From NCBI GenBank assembly GCA_963932465.1, contig OZ010794.1:443487502-443551501 (forward strand): DNA of 64,000 nucleotides. Direction: 5' to 3'. The first letter of the stretch is position 1. Each line of letters opens with the position of its first letter. Origin of the DNA: Maratus speciosus (Eukaryota; Arthropoda; Arachnida; Araneae; Salticidae). Positions 12,290 to 23,498 of this stretch are shown here, piece after piece. The translations under genes and the position numbers were made by a program. The notes beneath the pieces are model-generated. The model saw only the letters and a list, made by a program, of their open reading frames with translations, was not told the DNA's origin and made no database searches.

Positions 12290-12690
12290 CTCCTATCGCT
12301 AATTATGCGTTCTTTCCGCGACCCTTTGACGAAATTAGCGTTTTTCAGCGCTTCTTTAGCGAAATTCGCGTATTTTTTCGCGATCCTTTGACGAAATTGG
12401 GGTTTTTCCACGATTCTTTCGCAAAATTAGCATTTTTTCCGTGATTCTTTGGCGAAATTCACGGATTTTTCAGCGATTCTTTGACAAAGTTTGCGTTTTT
12501 TGACGAATTGCGCGTTTTTTTTTTTTTTTTTTTTTTTTACGAAATTTGCGTTTTTCGCGATTTTTTGATGAAATACGCGTTTTTTTGCGATCTTTACACA
12601 AAATTGGCGGGTTTTGCGCGATCCTTTGACGAAATTGGCGATTTTTTCTGCGAACGATTGACGAAATTAATTTTTTCGGCGAACATTTGT
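12290..12690. repeat. Degenerate minisatellite, about 36-40 bp period
   Basis: About ten diverged units share the theme CCTTTGACGAAATT followed by GCGTTTTTC and GCGAT. A T tract interrupts one unit (12516-12538). The reading frames on both strands are low-complexity translations of this array. Confidence 0.75.
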
Positions 12691-13192
12691 TAGGTAAACT
12701 GCTGTACAATTCAACTTCTTTCACGATGTTTTCTTGAAAAACAAACCCAACTCATGTAATAATATTTAATGAATCAAATTTCAAATTGCATCGTCAGACA
12801 ATTTGGTATTTATGTATTATCTGTGCCAGGAGGATAGATCACCGTAGATGATTGTTAATCGCCAATCATTGTCAATATCGCATTCAAAACAGTGATTTAA
12901 TATACTTTTATTAAATATGATCATTAAAAATGATAAATAATATTGAAGCAATCTGTACTATTAAAATCTGCGTGCGTATGTTTGTAACCACAAAAACTTG
13001 GAAACCAAAGGGCGCAGGGCTACGAAATTTGGCACACAGATTACTCGTAGGAAGCCCATGAACGATTGGGGCAAAAAATTCGAAAATCTATATAATAAAA
13101 GCTCAAGCCATGTGACTGTCATCAACAGTTCCGGGTTGACCGCTTCGCTTTTTGTATGCCAGGCGGCCAGTTTGGCAATTTAATGTTAGCCA

Positions 13193-13514
13193 GGAACAGA
13201 TGATAAATCGCCAAATATTGTTCCATCGCCACCAGTATTATAATAGTCCATTTCATGCGACTGTCATAAGCAATTTTTCGTGTGGTAAAACAAAGCTTTG
13301 ATGTTGAAACTAAATGTCATGGTTTGTGGTATTATTTATTACTTTTCTTTTCTTTTTTAAAGCAATAATTGAAAGTCATAAATGTTAAATATTTCAGTTT
13401 TAAATTAAACATGCATTTTAAATAAAATGAGTGACAGTACTATATTTTAAATGAAATTAATGAAATACGAATGGAACAATGTTCGGCTATTTATCACCTG
13501 CGCCCGGTTAACAT
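13193..13514. mobile_element. MITE with about 45-bp terminal inverted repeats
   Basis: The left arm starts ATGTTAGCCAGGAACAG and ends at ATTGTTCCAT (13193-13226). The right arm (13471-13514) is its diverged reverse complement and ends GGTTAACAT. The 322-bp element has no coding content. The target duplication is unclear. Confidence 0.65.
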
Positions 13515-13585
13515 AAAAATGCCGAGTTCTTGATTTCTGTATCAGAATCTTCAGATTTGCCAAAAGACTGAGCAAGTAAATTAAA

Positions 13586-13870
13586 GGTACTACTTAGTTA
13601 TCCTGTCTACTCATTTTGCCAAATTATATAAAACGCCAAATTATACAAATTGACATAATTTTTATTTTAAATGACGAAAGAACAAATAAATTAGTATAAC
13701 ATTAATAAAAAAATACAAATAAAACGTCGAAGTAAAAATTACTTGATGACGTAAACACGTGTAACTTGCTTAAAGTCAAGTGAATGTGATATTTACGATC
13801 AACCATTATTGGCATTTAATCTTATAGTTTGGCAATAGGCTTTTGGTCGACGGGATAACTAAGTAATACC
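13586..13870. mobile_element. MITE, 285 bp, with 8-bp target duplication
   Basis: The ends are GGTACTACTTAGTTATCC and, reversed, GGTATTACTTAGTTATCC. Both flanks carry AAATTAAA (13578-13585 and 13871-13878), an exact 8-bp duplication, which fits hAT or a related superfamily. The left 180 bp is shared with the Helitron copies at 17489-19811 and 55976-57399, which contain a one-ended relative of this MITE. Confidence 0.85.
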
Positions 13871-13879
13871 AAATTAAAT

Positions 13880-13954
13880 TATATATAAAATTAACGTGAT
13901 ATAATGCTTAGCATATTTAAGGGAGACCAAACTGGTCGCCAAGGGCGGCTAGTC
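13880..13954 (+). mobile_element. Helitron-like 3' end (family 2, copy 1)
   Basis: TTAAGGGAGACCAAACTGG is followed by TCGCCAAGGGCGGCTAG and a flanking T. GACCA/TGGTC and GCC/GGC form two small hairpins just before CTAG, as in Helitron 3' termini. A second copy ends at 14764. The body upstream was interrupted by the MITE at 13586-13870. Confidence 0.6.
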
Positions 13955-14599
13955 TAAATTAACACAAAACAATAACATAGTATACAGTTATTAAACACAT
14001 AACAAAAATGGATGATTGTGAAGTCACATTCATTTGACGTCAGATTCATTCACGTGTTTGTTACGTCATGAAGTGATTTTTAATTCGACATTTATTTGTA
14101 TTTTTAATGATGTTTTACAGATTTATTGGTTTTCTCTAATTAAAATAGCAATTACGTCATTAAACGGTGACGTCATGATATTAAAAGAGTACAAGCATTG
14201 AAAAAATGTGATGATGCATTAGTACAATAGATCAGTTTCAACTGAAGGTGTCCATTTTTTTATTGGGCGTTTGGCGAGTAGTTTGGCGATAGTTTTTTTT
14301 CATAGGAAGTGATCGACGGGATAATGGAGAAAAACCCTAAAAAGATATTATAAACAATATTGTTTTAATGTAAGTGTGGATATCATTAAAGGCTTTTCGC
14401 AAAAAATTTATTGACCAAATCCTATTAGCTAAAATAAGCCAATTGGCTAGGGACCCAATTATAGAAGACTTCTTAATAGGTTTAAAAATCTCCTCGTTAG
14501 TGAACATATTGCAACTGATAAGCAAACGAACAAGAAGCATAAATGTGTAAATGAGCTAAGCGGTTTTTCCGAAAAAAAAAAAAATACAACTCAACTAAA

Positions 14600-14764
14600 A
14601 ATATGGAAATGCTGCGAATATCGCGACGTGTTCTTGATTTCTCTGTCAGAATCTCCCGATTTGGCGAAGAATTAAGCATATAAGTTAAATTATGAATAAA
14701 AGTAACATGTTGCAATGCTTAGCATACATTAAGGGAGACCAAATTGGTCGCCAGAGGCGTCTAG
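14600..14764 (+). mobile_element. Helitron-like 3' end (family 2, copy 2)
   Basis: This matches the end at 13954: AAGGGAGACCAAATTGGTC, a second small hairpin, CTAG and a flanking T. It shares with copy 1 the upstream block GTTCTTGATTTCT (about 14630; copy 1 at about 13527). Here that block and the terminus are not separated by the MITE. The 5' end was not located. Confidence 0.6.
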
Positions 14765-14765
14765 T

Positions 14766-14905
14766 AAAGATAAATAAGCCTCATTATTTCTCTCTTCTCT
14801 GCAATAATGAAAGGTAATTACATCATTTTGAAGAATAAAGATAAATAAACCTCATTATTTCTCTCTTCTCTGCAATAATGAAAGTTAATTACCATCACTT
14901 TGAAG
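14766..14905 (+). repeat. Tandem duplication, about 68-bp unit
   Basis: AAAGATAAATAAGCCTC through GAATGAAAGGT-like sequence and CATCATTTTGAAGAA is repeated immediately with only a few changes (CTCATTATTTCTCTCTTCTC is present in both units). Confidence 0.85.
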
Positions 14906-14959
14906 AAATTTCATAGAATACTTTTAAAATTTAAATATAATAATTGGGATAGAAGAAAA

Positions 14960-15081
14960 ACAGCTAGTGCGAGCGCATCTACAAATGAACAGCTTTCAGT
15001 TAAAAAAATTAGTAGTAAAATTGGTTCAGCAGAAAGCTCAGGGCAGATGACTAAAAAACAGTCTTGTGTTTTAAATATATA
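14960..15081 (+). repeat. Repeat that is the empty site for the element at 34355-34862
   Basis: Blocks GCATCTACAAATGARCAGC and GGTTCAGYAGAAAGCTCA occur here side by side. At 34308-34930 the same blocks are separated by a 508-bp Helentron-like insertion. This uninterrupted copy shows where the other was broken. Confidence 0.7.
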
Positions 15082-15852
15082 GAATACATAAAATTATGAA
15101 AAATTAAATTAAGCAAATTATGTTATTTTGATAAAATTACAGTAGAATGTCTTAAAGAATAGCAATAAAATTTTATTAGTCGAGAGAATTTTGGACAAAA
15201 ACTTGGGAAACCTGATATTATTTTAAACCTCGAATTATTGCCAAGATCTTCTTTGTTTCCTTGTCTAACTCGGCGAAGCGAATTCATCCAAGTGAAAATC
15301 TTGAAGTTTTGTAATATAAATCGCTATTTTTTGGACGAAGACTTCCGATCTGAACACGCACACTGTACGTTACTGCTCTTCTATAAAGCCACTCTAGTTT
15401 TTTGTAAAATATAGTGTTCTATCAGCCTGTGATTTCGATTAGGTTATTTTCAAATATGAAATATTTTTATCTGTGAAGAATTTCAAAGCAGCTGGGGTGA
15501 AACTGACGCACTTCTACAAAACATATTTCAGTTGTAAGAATTAAAATACGCGCTTTTTTAAATAAAATGACGTCAATCGTCAATTGCATCCGCTAAAGCA
15601 TTCCACATTTACGATCCAGTCTTAAACAACATCTATAGAAAGGTATGTATATGATATCATTATCGCAGAATAATACACAAATCCAGCAAAGAGCAATGAA
15701 ATCATTTAAGAAGCTCGGTAAAACAAATCGGGTATCTAATGATTTATATGACTTCATTTGTTTGTTTATTGTAGCTCCATGTTTTATCAGAAGTCATTCA
15801 TTTATATTTATCGAAATTCAGAAAATGATTAATAAAATTTCATTCTTTCAGC

Positions 15853-16711
15853 CAGGGTTCTCGCTGCCGCTCGCCATTGCGCCAAATCGCGACAAAATGC
15901 TTCATTTGGCGAGTAAACGAACAACCAGATTCGCCAAATTGCGAGTGCTCAAATTCTGCTCTTCTTCTGAGTGTGTATGTGCCAATATAGTCGAGATTCT
16001 TATTCGCGTTGCTAAACGATTGATGTCGCTTTAAATGTTCAGTCGCACCGTGCCATTTACATTGCTCTATTTATAGAGATACCGACTCAACATCAATTCA
16101 GTTTACCAACAGCCAAAGACACAGAAAGGATTATGCGATAGGTATTTCTCTGTTGTCAGTTAATCATTATCTATGCTCCGGTGTCGTGTCAGACTGGTAA
16201 AAACACAAACAAAATTACTCGCATCAACCGCCAAATAGAGAAAAGTTTTGTTGGAATGTGGTGTTGAAATTAGCCATTTACCATACTATCTGTTAGTTGT
16301 ATGCAAAGTATCATCGGTCGGTCAATTTTTTCTATCAGTTAGAGTCGAAATCTCATAGCAATTTTTAGTGTATATTTTCACTATGGTAAACAAAAGATAG
16401 GTGTTTTGAAGTTTTATTTTGACTGCTAAAAGAAAATCTGAAACATTTACTCATTTAGAAGACATTTGAAATGCATTTAGTTTTAATACCTTCTGTAGCA
16501 GATAGTCGAATTTCTATTTTATAAGCAATTGCAAGAAAAAAAAAGTTATTTTAGAATATATTGAAAAAGGGATACAATAAGTGGTTAAAGATAGATTGTT
16601 CAATGCTTCACGCCGAATCTATTTTGTTAACTTTTTTTAAAATTTGGCTACTGTTTTTTATTTCTTATTCGCCAAATCGCTACGGTTGGTCAAAAGCCAG
16701 CGAGAACACTG
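15853..16711. mobile_element. Non-autonomous hAT element, 859 bp
   Basis: Starts CAGGGTTCTCGCTG and ends CAGCGAGAACACTG; the ends are inverted with one mismatch in 14. Both flanks carry CTTTCAGC (15845-15852 and 16712-16719), an exact 8-bp duplication as made by hAT transposases. The body holds several TTTGGCGA/TCGCCAAA words but no transposase frame. A shorter relative lies at 30322-30595. The reading frame beginning at 15645 crosses the element edge and is not a gene. Confidence 0.9.
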
Positions 16712-17140
16712 CTTTCAGCCTTTTTGATACGAATTAAGTAATTGCGGAGAAAATACGTCCAAACACATTTTTGTAAAGAGAAAGTGTTGCATCGTTTGCA
16801 ATAAACTAAAAATCATTCAATTGATAAATGAAAACGAAATAAAACCAAAATTCACCGGCTTTTATAACAGACAATATTCTTGATATAGCACGTATTTTTT
16901 TTCCCGTTTTTATGAGAAAATGGCAACAAAAAGATACAGCAATCTACTATTTTCCGTAGAGTAAAGAGAAAGAATAGAGATGAAGTGTTGTGGCTGGAAG
17001 TGACACCAAAAATATAACCCTAAAATCCGCTACGTTTGGGTACACAATCTCGTACTATCGAAAAACAAGTCATATAAAAATTTTGTTTTTAAAGTCAATT
17101 CCTACTTAGGTCATCAAAGAAAAATTTAATATAATCCCTT

Positions 17141-17390
17141 AAGCTAATATTAGTTTTTGTTGCATTAAAATATCTCAATTTGTTGATTTTCTATAAGCAA
17201 GTAGGTTTACAATGAAACTCTATGGGAATTTGGCGAAATAGTAGAGATATCGCCAAGTTAACGTCACTTTTGGCGACTCATTTTGGTCGCCAAATTTGGC
17301 GATATATCGCCAAATCGGCGACAAACTTGACTTTATTTGGCGACAGAACAGGATCCCCCCCATGGTAACCCTCCTTATAGATATGAAGAT
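17141..17390 (+). repeat. TTTGGCGA-rich repeat (copy 1)
   Basis: Starts AAGCTAATATTAGTTTTTG and carries many TTGGCGA/TCGCCAA words, including the near-perfect palindrome AATTTGGCGATATATCGCC and its continuation. Copy 2 is at 50706-50951 and a decayed inverted copy at 48345-48460. The right end (AGGGTTACCATGG on the minus strand) resembles a hAT terminus. No matching left end is visible. Confidence 0.65.
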
Positions 17391-17488
17391 GCATTAAATA
17401 CTGTTCAATAACCAATGGCCGCCATTTTGTCTCCCATATAAAATTAAAATTAATTAATTAAAATTTAATTAATGAATTAATCTCTCTA

Positions 17489-19811
17489 TCTCTCTATTCT
17501 AAAAAAAAGTAACTACCGCTGTCACCGCCGCCGCCGCCGCCGCCGGTTTTGATTTTTTTGTGACCGGAGGCCTTTCTTCGTTAATATTAACAAAAATAAT
17601 GCATACAAAAATGTGAAAATCGGTGGTTTCATACAGAAATGTTTGATAAACACGCTGATGCAGACAGTTTTCAAATCGAAGAATTATTTTAAGAGTTATT
17701 TAATGCTAAAGTTGGACAAAATCGTTCCACTAAAAAAGTTTTATAGCAGCAAAAACTATACATGGCAGTGTAATCATTTTTAGATCATTTTATGCGTTAG
17801 AATTTGCCGGAGTGCAGATTGCATTATTTTTTTTATTTTGACTCATTTTTTCAGGTTTTATTTCTATTTTAAATTCAAATTTTCAGCATTTCTAGAGATA
17901 TTTTTTACAGATTTCAGAAAATTGTACTAATTTAAACTGTTGCCAACTGTATAAAAAGCGCAAGCAATAATGTTTGCTTCAAATAAAAAATTTATTTACA
18001 CGTGACTATTATAAACAGGAAAAAAACTTTCAAATTAGAATTAAATAATTACGTATAAAAAGCAGGAACTTATTAAAAATTACGTCATAAAAAGTATACA
18101 CGTGAATTTTAAAAGAGAAAGGATATTGTAAAATAATAAATTCATTAACATGCGTTAGAAGTCTTAGGAGAAATTACGTCATATTTACGTCACATTATAG
18201 TTATTACATAAAATGAACACAAAATAATATTGCAAAAAAGTTTAAATTTAGAAATTGCACTAGACATTTATTTGATATTTTGAGAATTAATTTAAAATGT
18301 CTCATTTAAAAGAACTTTCTTTTCGCTTTGTTAAAAAATACCAGGAGACAAAGACTCTCTTTACTTAATTCCTTTTATATTAGCTTATTTTGAAATGTTG
18401 TTACACGTGTATACGTCATCAAGTTATTTTTATTTCGATGTTTTATTTGTGTTTTTATTAATGTTGTACGAATGTATTTGTTCTTTCGTTATTTAAAATA
18501 AAAATTATATCAATTTGTATAATTTGGCGAGTGGTTTGGCGATTTATATAATTTGGCGAAATGGGTCGACAGGATAATCAAGTAGTACCGCAGCGGATTT
18601 AGCGTTAAAATTCCCCAATCAAAGAGAAATGAATAGAAATTCGTTTATAGGGAGATCGCCACTGTTTTTTAAATTATAATTCAATCTTTCGAAATCTTTT
18701 GAAACCCGATCAAATTAGCGTGCATTTAGAGTCTGCGGTGTCTGGACGGGGGTTTATTTAATGCTAAAGTTGGACAAAATCGTTCCACTAAAAAAGTTTT
18801 ATAGGAGCAAAAACTATACATCGGAATTTAATAATTTTTAGATCATTTTACACGTTATAATTTCCCGGTGTGCAGAATTAATTTATTTTTTTAATTTGAC
18901 TCATTTTTCGAGGTTTCATTTCTATTTTAAATTCAAATTTTCAGCATTTCGAGAGATATTTTTTTCTTATTTCAGAAAATTGTACTAATTTAACCTGTTG
19001 CCAACTTTATAAACAACGGAAACAATAATGTTTGCTTCAAATTAAAAATTTATTTACACGTGACTATTATAAACAGAAAAAAACTTTCAAATTAGAATTA
19101 AATAATTATAAAAAGCAGGAACTTATTGAAAATTACTTCATCTATAATTACACATGAATTTTAACAGAGAAAGGATATTGTAAAATAATAAATTTATTAA
19201 TATGCGTTAGAAGTCTTAAATAGGAGAAATTACATCACATTTACGTCACATTACAGTTATTACATAAAATGAACACAAAATAATATTGCAAAACAGTATA
19301 AATTTAAAAATAGCGCGAGACATTTACTTGATATTTTGAGATGAATTTTTCAACTTTTTTTTTTTTTTTTTTTTTTTTTTTGGACTGCGCAAATAATATT
19401 TCATTTCTAATAAAAGCATTTTCACGTGAATATTAAAAAGGGAAAGAAAAGTTTGGTGAAAATTACGTCAGATTAAAAACAATATATTTAAAATGTCTTA
19501 TTTAAAAGGACTTTCTTTTCGCTTTGTTAAAAAATACCGGGAGACAAAGACTCTGTTTACTTAATTCATTTTATATTAGATGATTTTGAAATGCCATTGT
19601 ATCTTTTAACAGCAGCTGATTTTTCCGTAAAATTCCCCAATCAAAGAGAAATGAATAGAAACCCGTTTATAGGGAGATCGCTTTTGTTTTTTTAATTATA
19701 ATTCAATCTTCCAAAATCTTTTTAAAGCCGATCAAATTAGCGTGCTTTTAGAGACTGCAGTGTCTGAACGGGGGTTGGCGAGCGTAGCTCGTAGGGGGCC
19801 GAGACCCCTAG
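17489..19811 (+). mobile_element. Helitron (family 1), two units joined head to tail
   Basis: The 5' end reads TCTCTCTATTCTAAAAAAAA after an A. The 3' end has a small hairpin (GAGC/GCTC), a second one (GGGG...CCCC) and CTAG at 19808-19811 followed by T; all are Helitron hallmarks. A (CCG)n tract follows the 5' end. The first unit (to about 18753) breaks off after GTCTGGACGGGGGTT, just before its hairpin, and runs straight into internal sequence of a second unit (TTTAATGCTAAAGTTGG). No helicase frame exists, so it is non-autonomous. A single-unit copy is at 55976-57399. Confidence 0.8.
19346..19380. repeat. Poly(T) tract inside the Helitron
   Basis: A T run of roughly 24-28 bases that is absent at this length from the other copy. 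Confidence 0.75.
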
Positions 19812-20535
19812 TATTTGAAAAAATATGTATTAACATCAATTGTCATCCAGTACAAGTTTAAAAAAATTTATTCCAACTTGATAGGATGAATAATAAGTAT
19901 TTTATTAACGATTGAAAATTTGTACAAGATATATAAATAAATAAATATAGGGAGAGTGTGAACTAATAGTAGGAATAGAAAAAAGAAGAAAACTTCTAGG
20001 AATACAGTTTTTAATTCATAATACAATGAAATGCTACATTAGAATGCTTAAATATAAGCAGACCATTTTCATTTAGAGAGAAAACATGTACGAGAGATGT
20101 CAAAGAATTCGGTCTCTGTTCCACGTGTTTGTTTTGTTTGGACCGAATGAGGACATTTAAATTTGAGCAATAATGCGTATCATATTACAAACCGTTTTTG
20201 CGGCATACTGCATCTCCATCTATCTCTTTACTTCATGACTATTTTCCCTTTACTTTCAACTGAAATGGAGAATTTCAGTTGCCATGACTGAAAAAACAGT
20301 ACTAAAAACTACAAAAAAATTATTATCTTAAAATTAAATTGAGATACAGCTTTCAAACAAATTGCATTTAAAAGTACATTTATAGCTACCTTACTTCTCA
20401 TAAGTAGGGGGCCACAATATTTAATGACGGACTCATCACTCCAAAATTAGATCCGCCACTCTACGATTCAGTACAAAACTTTTAATAGATCATAAAAAGA
20501 TACAAGGATACGTCATTTAATACGAATATGTACAG
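19812..20535. other. Intergenic stretch
   Basis: Contains the partial dispersed repeat at 20285-20370 (partners at 10826-10990 and 25395-25475). No gene is seen. Confidence 0.5.
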
Positions 20536-23258
20536 TAGGGTGGTCACAAGAAATCCATTTTCAAATTTTTTGGGGGGGACCCCCCAAAAAGTTTCCAAAT
20601 GGGTAGAAAATGAGATTGGCGAAATTTCTGCTCATTTGGATAATGTTAACCCCTGCCTCATTGAGGTCAAAATTTGAAAAAAACGTGATTTTTCGCAACA
20701 ATATGCTGTTTTTACTTCATGAAATGAATACAATTGAACCTAGAAAAATAATGCTAGTCTCATTTCATAAAAAATATTTTTTCTTGAAGAACCACATTTT
20801 TTTTTTTTTTTTTTTTTTTTGTAAAAACTTATAGATTTAAACATATGTGCATTTTTTGGGACCAGACTCGATCTGAATCCTAAAAATTGACTTAAAATTT
20901 CCATTTTTATTAAAAATCCATTTCATCTGCTTTTCATCTTTTGGTCTTTATTTTGTATATAATAAAGAGTTTTGAAGAATTAATAAAATTCAAACGTAAA
21001 TGAAAAAAATCGAAATCTAAACTTAAAGAAAAAAGAGAAAAAAGGGCAAAGAAAGTATAAAAATTAGACGAAATAATATTCAGATGCGTTTTATTATTAA
21101 AGTTGTGTTATAAGAAAGGAAGCATTATAAAGAAAAGAAATTATTATCCCTTACAATTGTCATTTTAAGATGATAATGGCTTAGATAAGGTGGCTTTTGA
21201 AGAGTCTTGAAAAAATTTTCTACATTCAGATACAACTTTTAGCATAAACTGTTTTTGTTCTTCCTCTTTTGTTAAACAGGAATTGAAATTTCAGATTAAT
21301 TTTATTCCCCTTTCAGCTGTGTCATTAACAACCTTAAAACCATTCACTTTTTTTGCTTTCAAATAATGTTTATTTTCACACCATACATTGGGATCGATAT
21401 TTAGAAATTGCATATTAATATAAAATCTTTTAAAATTTACAGTTAGAGATGAAACAAAAACATCAATTTCTTTGTTCAATAAATAATCCACTTCGTTAAA
21501 ATCTTTTGTTGGTCTTACATTCCTATCATCATCATTATTTTCTTCTCCAAATGCCTTTAATTAATAACATTAATTTTACAGCTATAGTTATTTTGATTTT
21601 TTTCCTCCCAAAGTATCATCTAAAAATGAAAATGCAACTGGATCCTAGTTAAGATACCAAAGGCGGTTTATTATTTTAGTGAGTGCTTTGTCTGTAACCG
21701 ATTTATGAATTCTGCTGTAGTCAACGAGTTTAATAATTGCAGGCTTTAATTAGGGGCCAAAGTGGGAGTGGTAGCATTGAACCATGATTTGACAATAAAT
21801 ATTGATTATAAATAAGCAAATGTCTCTAATACCAAGAAAACTAGAAATGTCTTCTGAATTACGTATTTCATATCTAATATTTCACCTTCAATAGAATTTT
21901 TATACTTTAGTCTGAACTGACTTAGACCACCCAATCTGAATTTTTCATTAAATATCTGGCTGAGGGGCAGTAATTGTGCACACTTCACAATCAAAAACAG
22001 CTTTTAGAGTAATTTCTAAATTATGGTGGCGACATGGTAAATATAGTAAATATTTCCTTTAATAATTGCTATAGCAAACTGCAGGTTCCTCTGGGGCGAC
22101 TAGTGTGTACTGCTGTGGTATCAAAACACATTGCTTGGATTTTATCAACTTCCTCTCACTCTTCAATTACTGAAAATACAGCTTTTGTCTTAGTTATTTT
22201 GATACTATTTTCAAACTGGAGGAACTCTTATTAACTGTTCTTCATATCGCCAACTAACCAAAACTGCTATTCTCTCAACATTTTCTTTATTCAAAAAATG
22301 AGGAAGCAGTTTTCGATCCCAGTGAACAACAGCTGCCTCTAAATCGAAAATTTTAAATCAGTTTTTGATAAGCTCAGTTCTTAGTTTTCGAAATAGCTGT
22401 TTCCCGAGTCGTGTTACAATTCTACTTAAAATTAAAATCTATGGTTAACTGGTGAGTGTACTGTAATTCTAGCAGCTTCTCCTGTGTTAAGTTTCACTAC
22501 GCAAATATTATAAAATAAATACGTAAAACTCGACAATAACTTGGTATCTTACTGTCGGTGATTTGATGAGACATGTGGCCAATTATAAAAATCTTGCATT
22601 TCTGCCATCATACCGAAAGGGAGGGGGAATGAATAAAAATAGTTAACGCTACTAGGTAACAAAAAAAGACTTGTAATAAGAAGAGAAATTCAGACGTTCC
22701 GTTTAAATGCGCTTCAACTCCAATGCAAATTGAGGAGCTCTTTCTTTCCAGGCACAGAACTATATAACTAATAATTAACTATAATTGATGAAATATCTTT
22801 AAAATTACAAAAATTGTTCAATTTCTTTTGTCTTTTAATGCAAATAATACAAAAAAAATATCAAAAGTAATCAAAATTATTCATTTGTCATTTTCACTTC
22901 TTTTTCAAAAATGCAGAGTTTGAAAGTATGATTCACGAGTTGACCTAAAAAATACTAAATGTCATTAAATATAAGCTTTGATGAGGGTGAAAGTTCATGG
23001 CAACAACATTTTCTATGAAATAAAACAAGAATCAGGTTTCTAAGACAAATAGTTTTCACTTAATATAAGAAAAACTACAATTATTGGCCCAAAATCACAA
23101 ATTTTCATGAATTCAACCTCGATGAGGCACGGGTTAATATTATTCAATTGAGCTGAAACTTTACCAATCTCATTTTCTAACAATTGACAAATTTTAGAGG
23201 GGTCCCCCAGAAGAAAAGATTAAAGTAAATTTTTCTCATATACCTTGTGACCACCCTA
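20536..23258 (-). mobile_element. Decayed DNA transposon, 2.7 kb, 8-bp target duplication
   Basis: Starts TAGGGTGGTCACAAG and ends with its reverse complement CTTGTGACCACCCTA. Both flanks are ATGTACAG (20528-20535 and 23259-23266). Just inside each end is a G/C run (GGGGGGGACCCCCC on the left, GGGGTCCCCC on the right). It carries remnants of a transposase-like gene on the minus strand, so it descends from an autonomous element. Eight-bp duplications occur in the hAT and P superfamilies; I do not assign one. Confidence 0.85.
21290..22360 (-). pseudogene. Transposase-like protein remnant
   Basis: Minus-strand segments in changing frames read, in order, VVHWDRKLLPHF (22336-22235), MCFDTTAVHTS (about 22147-22080), LPCRHHNLE (about 22046-21976), then VNDTAERGIKLI (about 21330-21294). 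I recall the signatures VHWDGK, CFDTT, CRHH..E and NDxAERG, in this order, from a large family of uncharacterised transposase-like proteins in invertebrate genomes; that match is from memory. Stops and frameshifts separate the segments, so no working protein is made. The position between matched terminal repeats fits a role in moving this element. Confidence 0.65.
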
Positions 23259-23498
23259 ATGTACAGACTTTAGGAACTTCAGGAGAAATCCGCTGATTCG
23301 AAAGAAACATTTTATCATTTCCCGCTTCTCATAAAACTCCGGGGAAAAAAACAAGCAAGACAGCCTGTATTTCGAAACCTATGCATTGTGCGTCTCAAAT
23401 CACTCTGCGCAAAAGTATCGCAATGAATCATGGGAGCAATCCATTTGGCAGCCCGCTAAAATTAGGGACTGTCGTGTGCTGCCATCTAGTGTAGCAAT

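Noticed and set aside
15645..16034. 129-codon plus-strand frame
   Set aside because: It crosses the left edge and target duplication of the hAT element at 15853, so it cannot be an ancestral gene.
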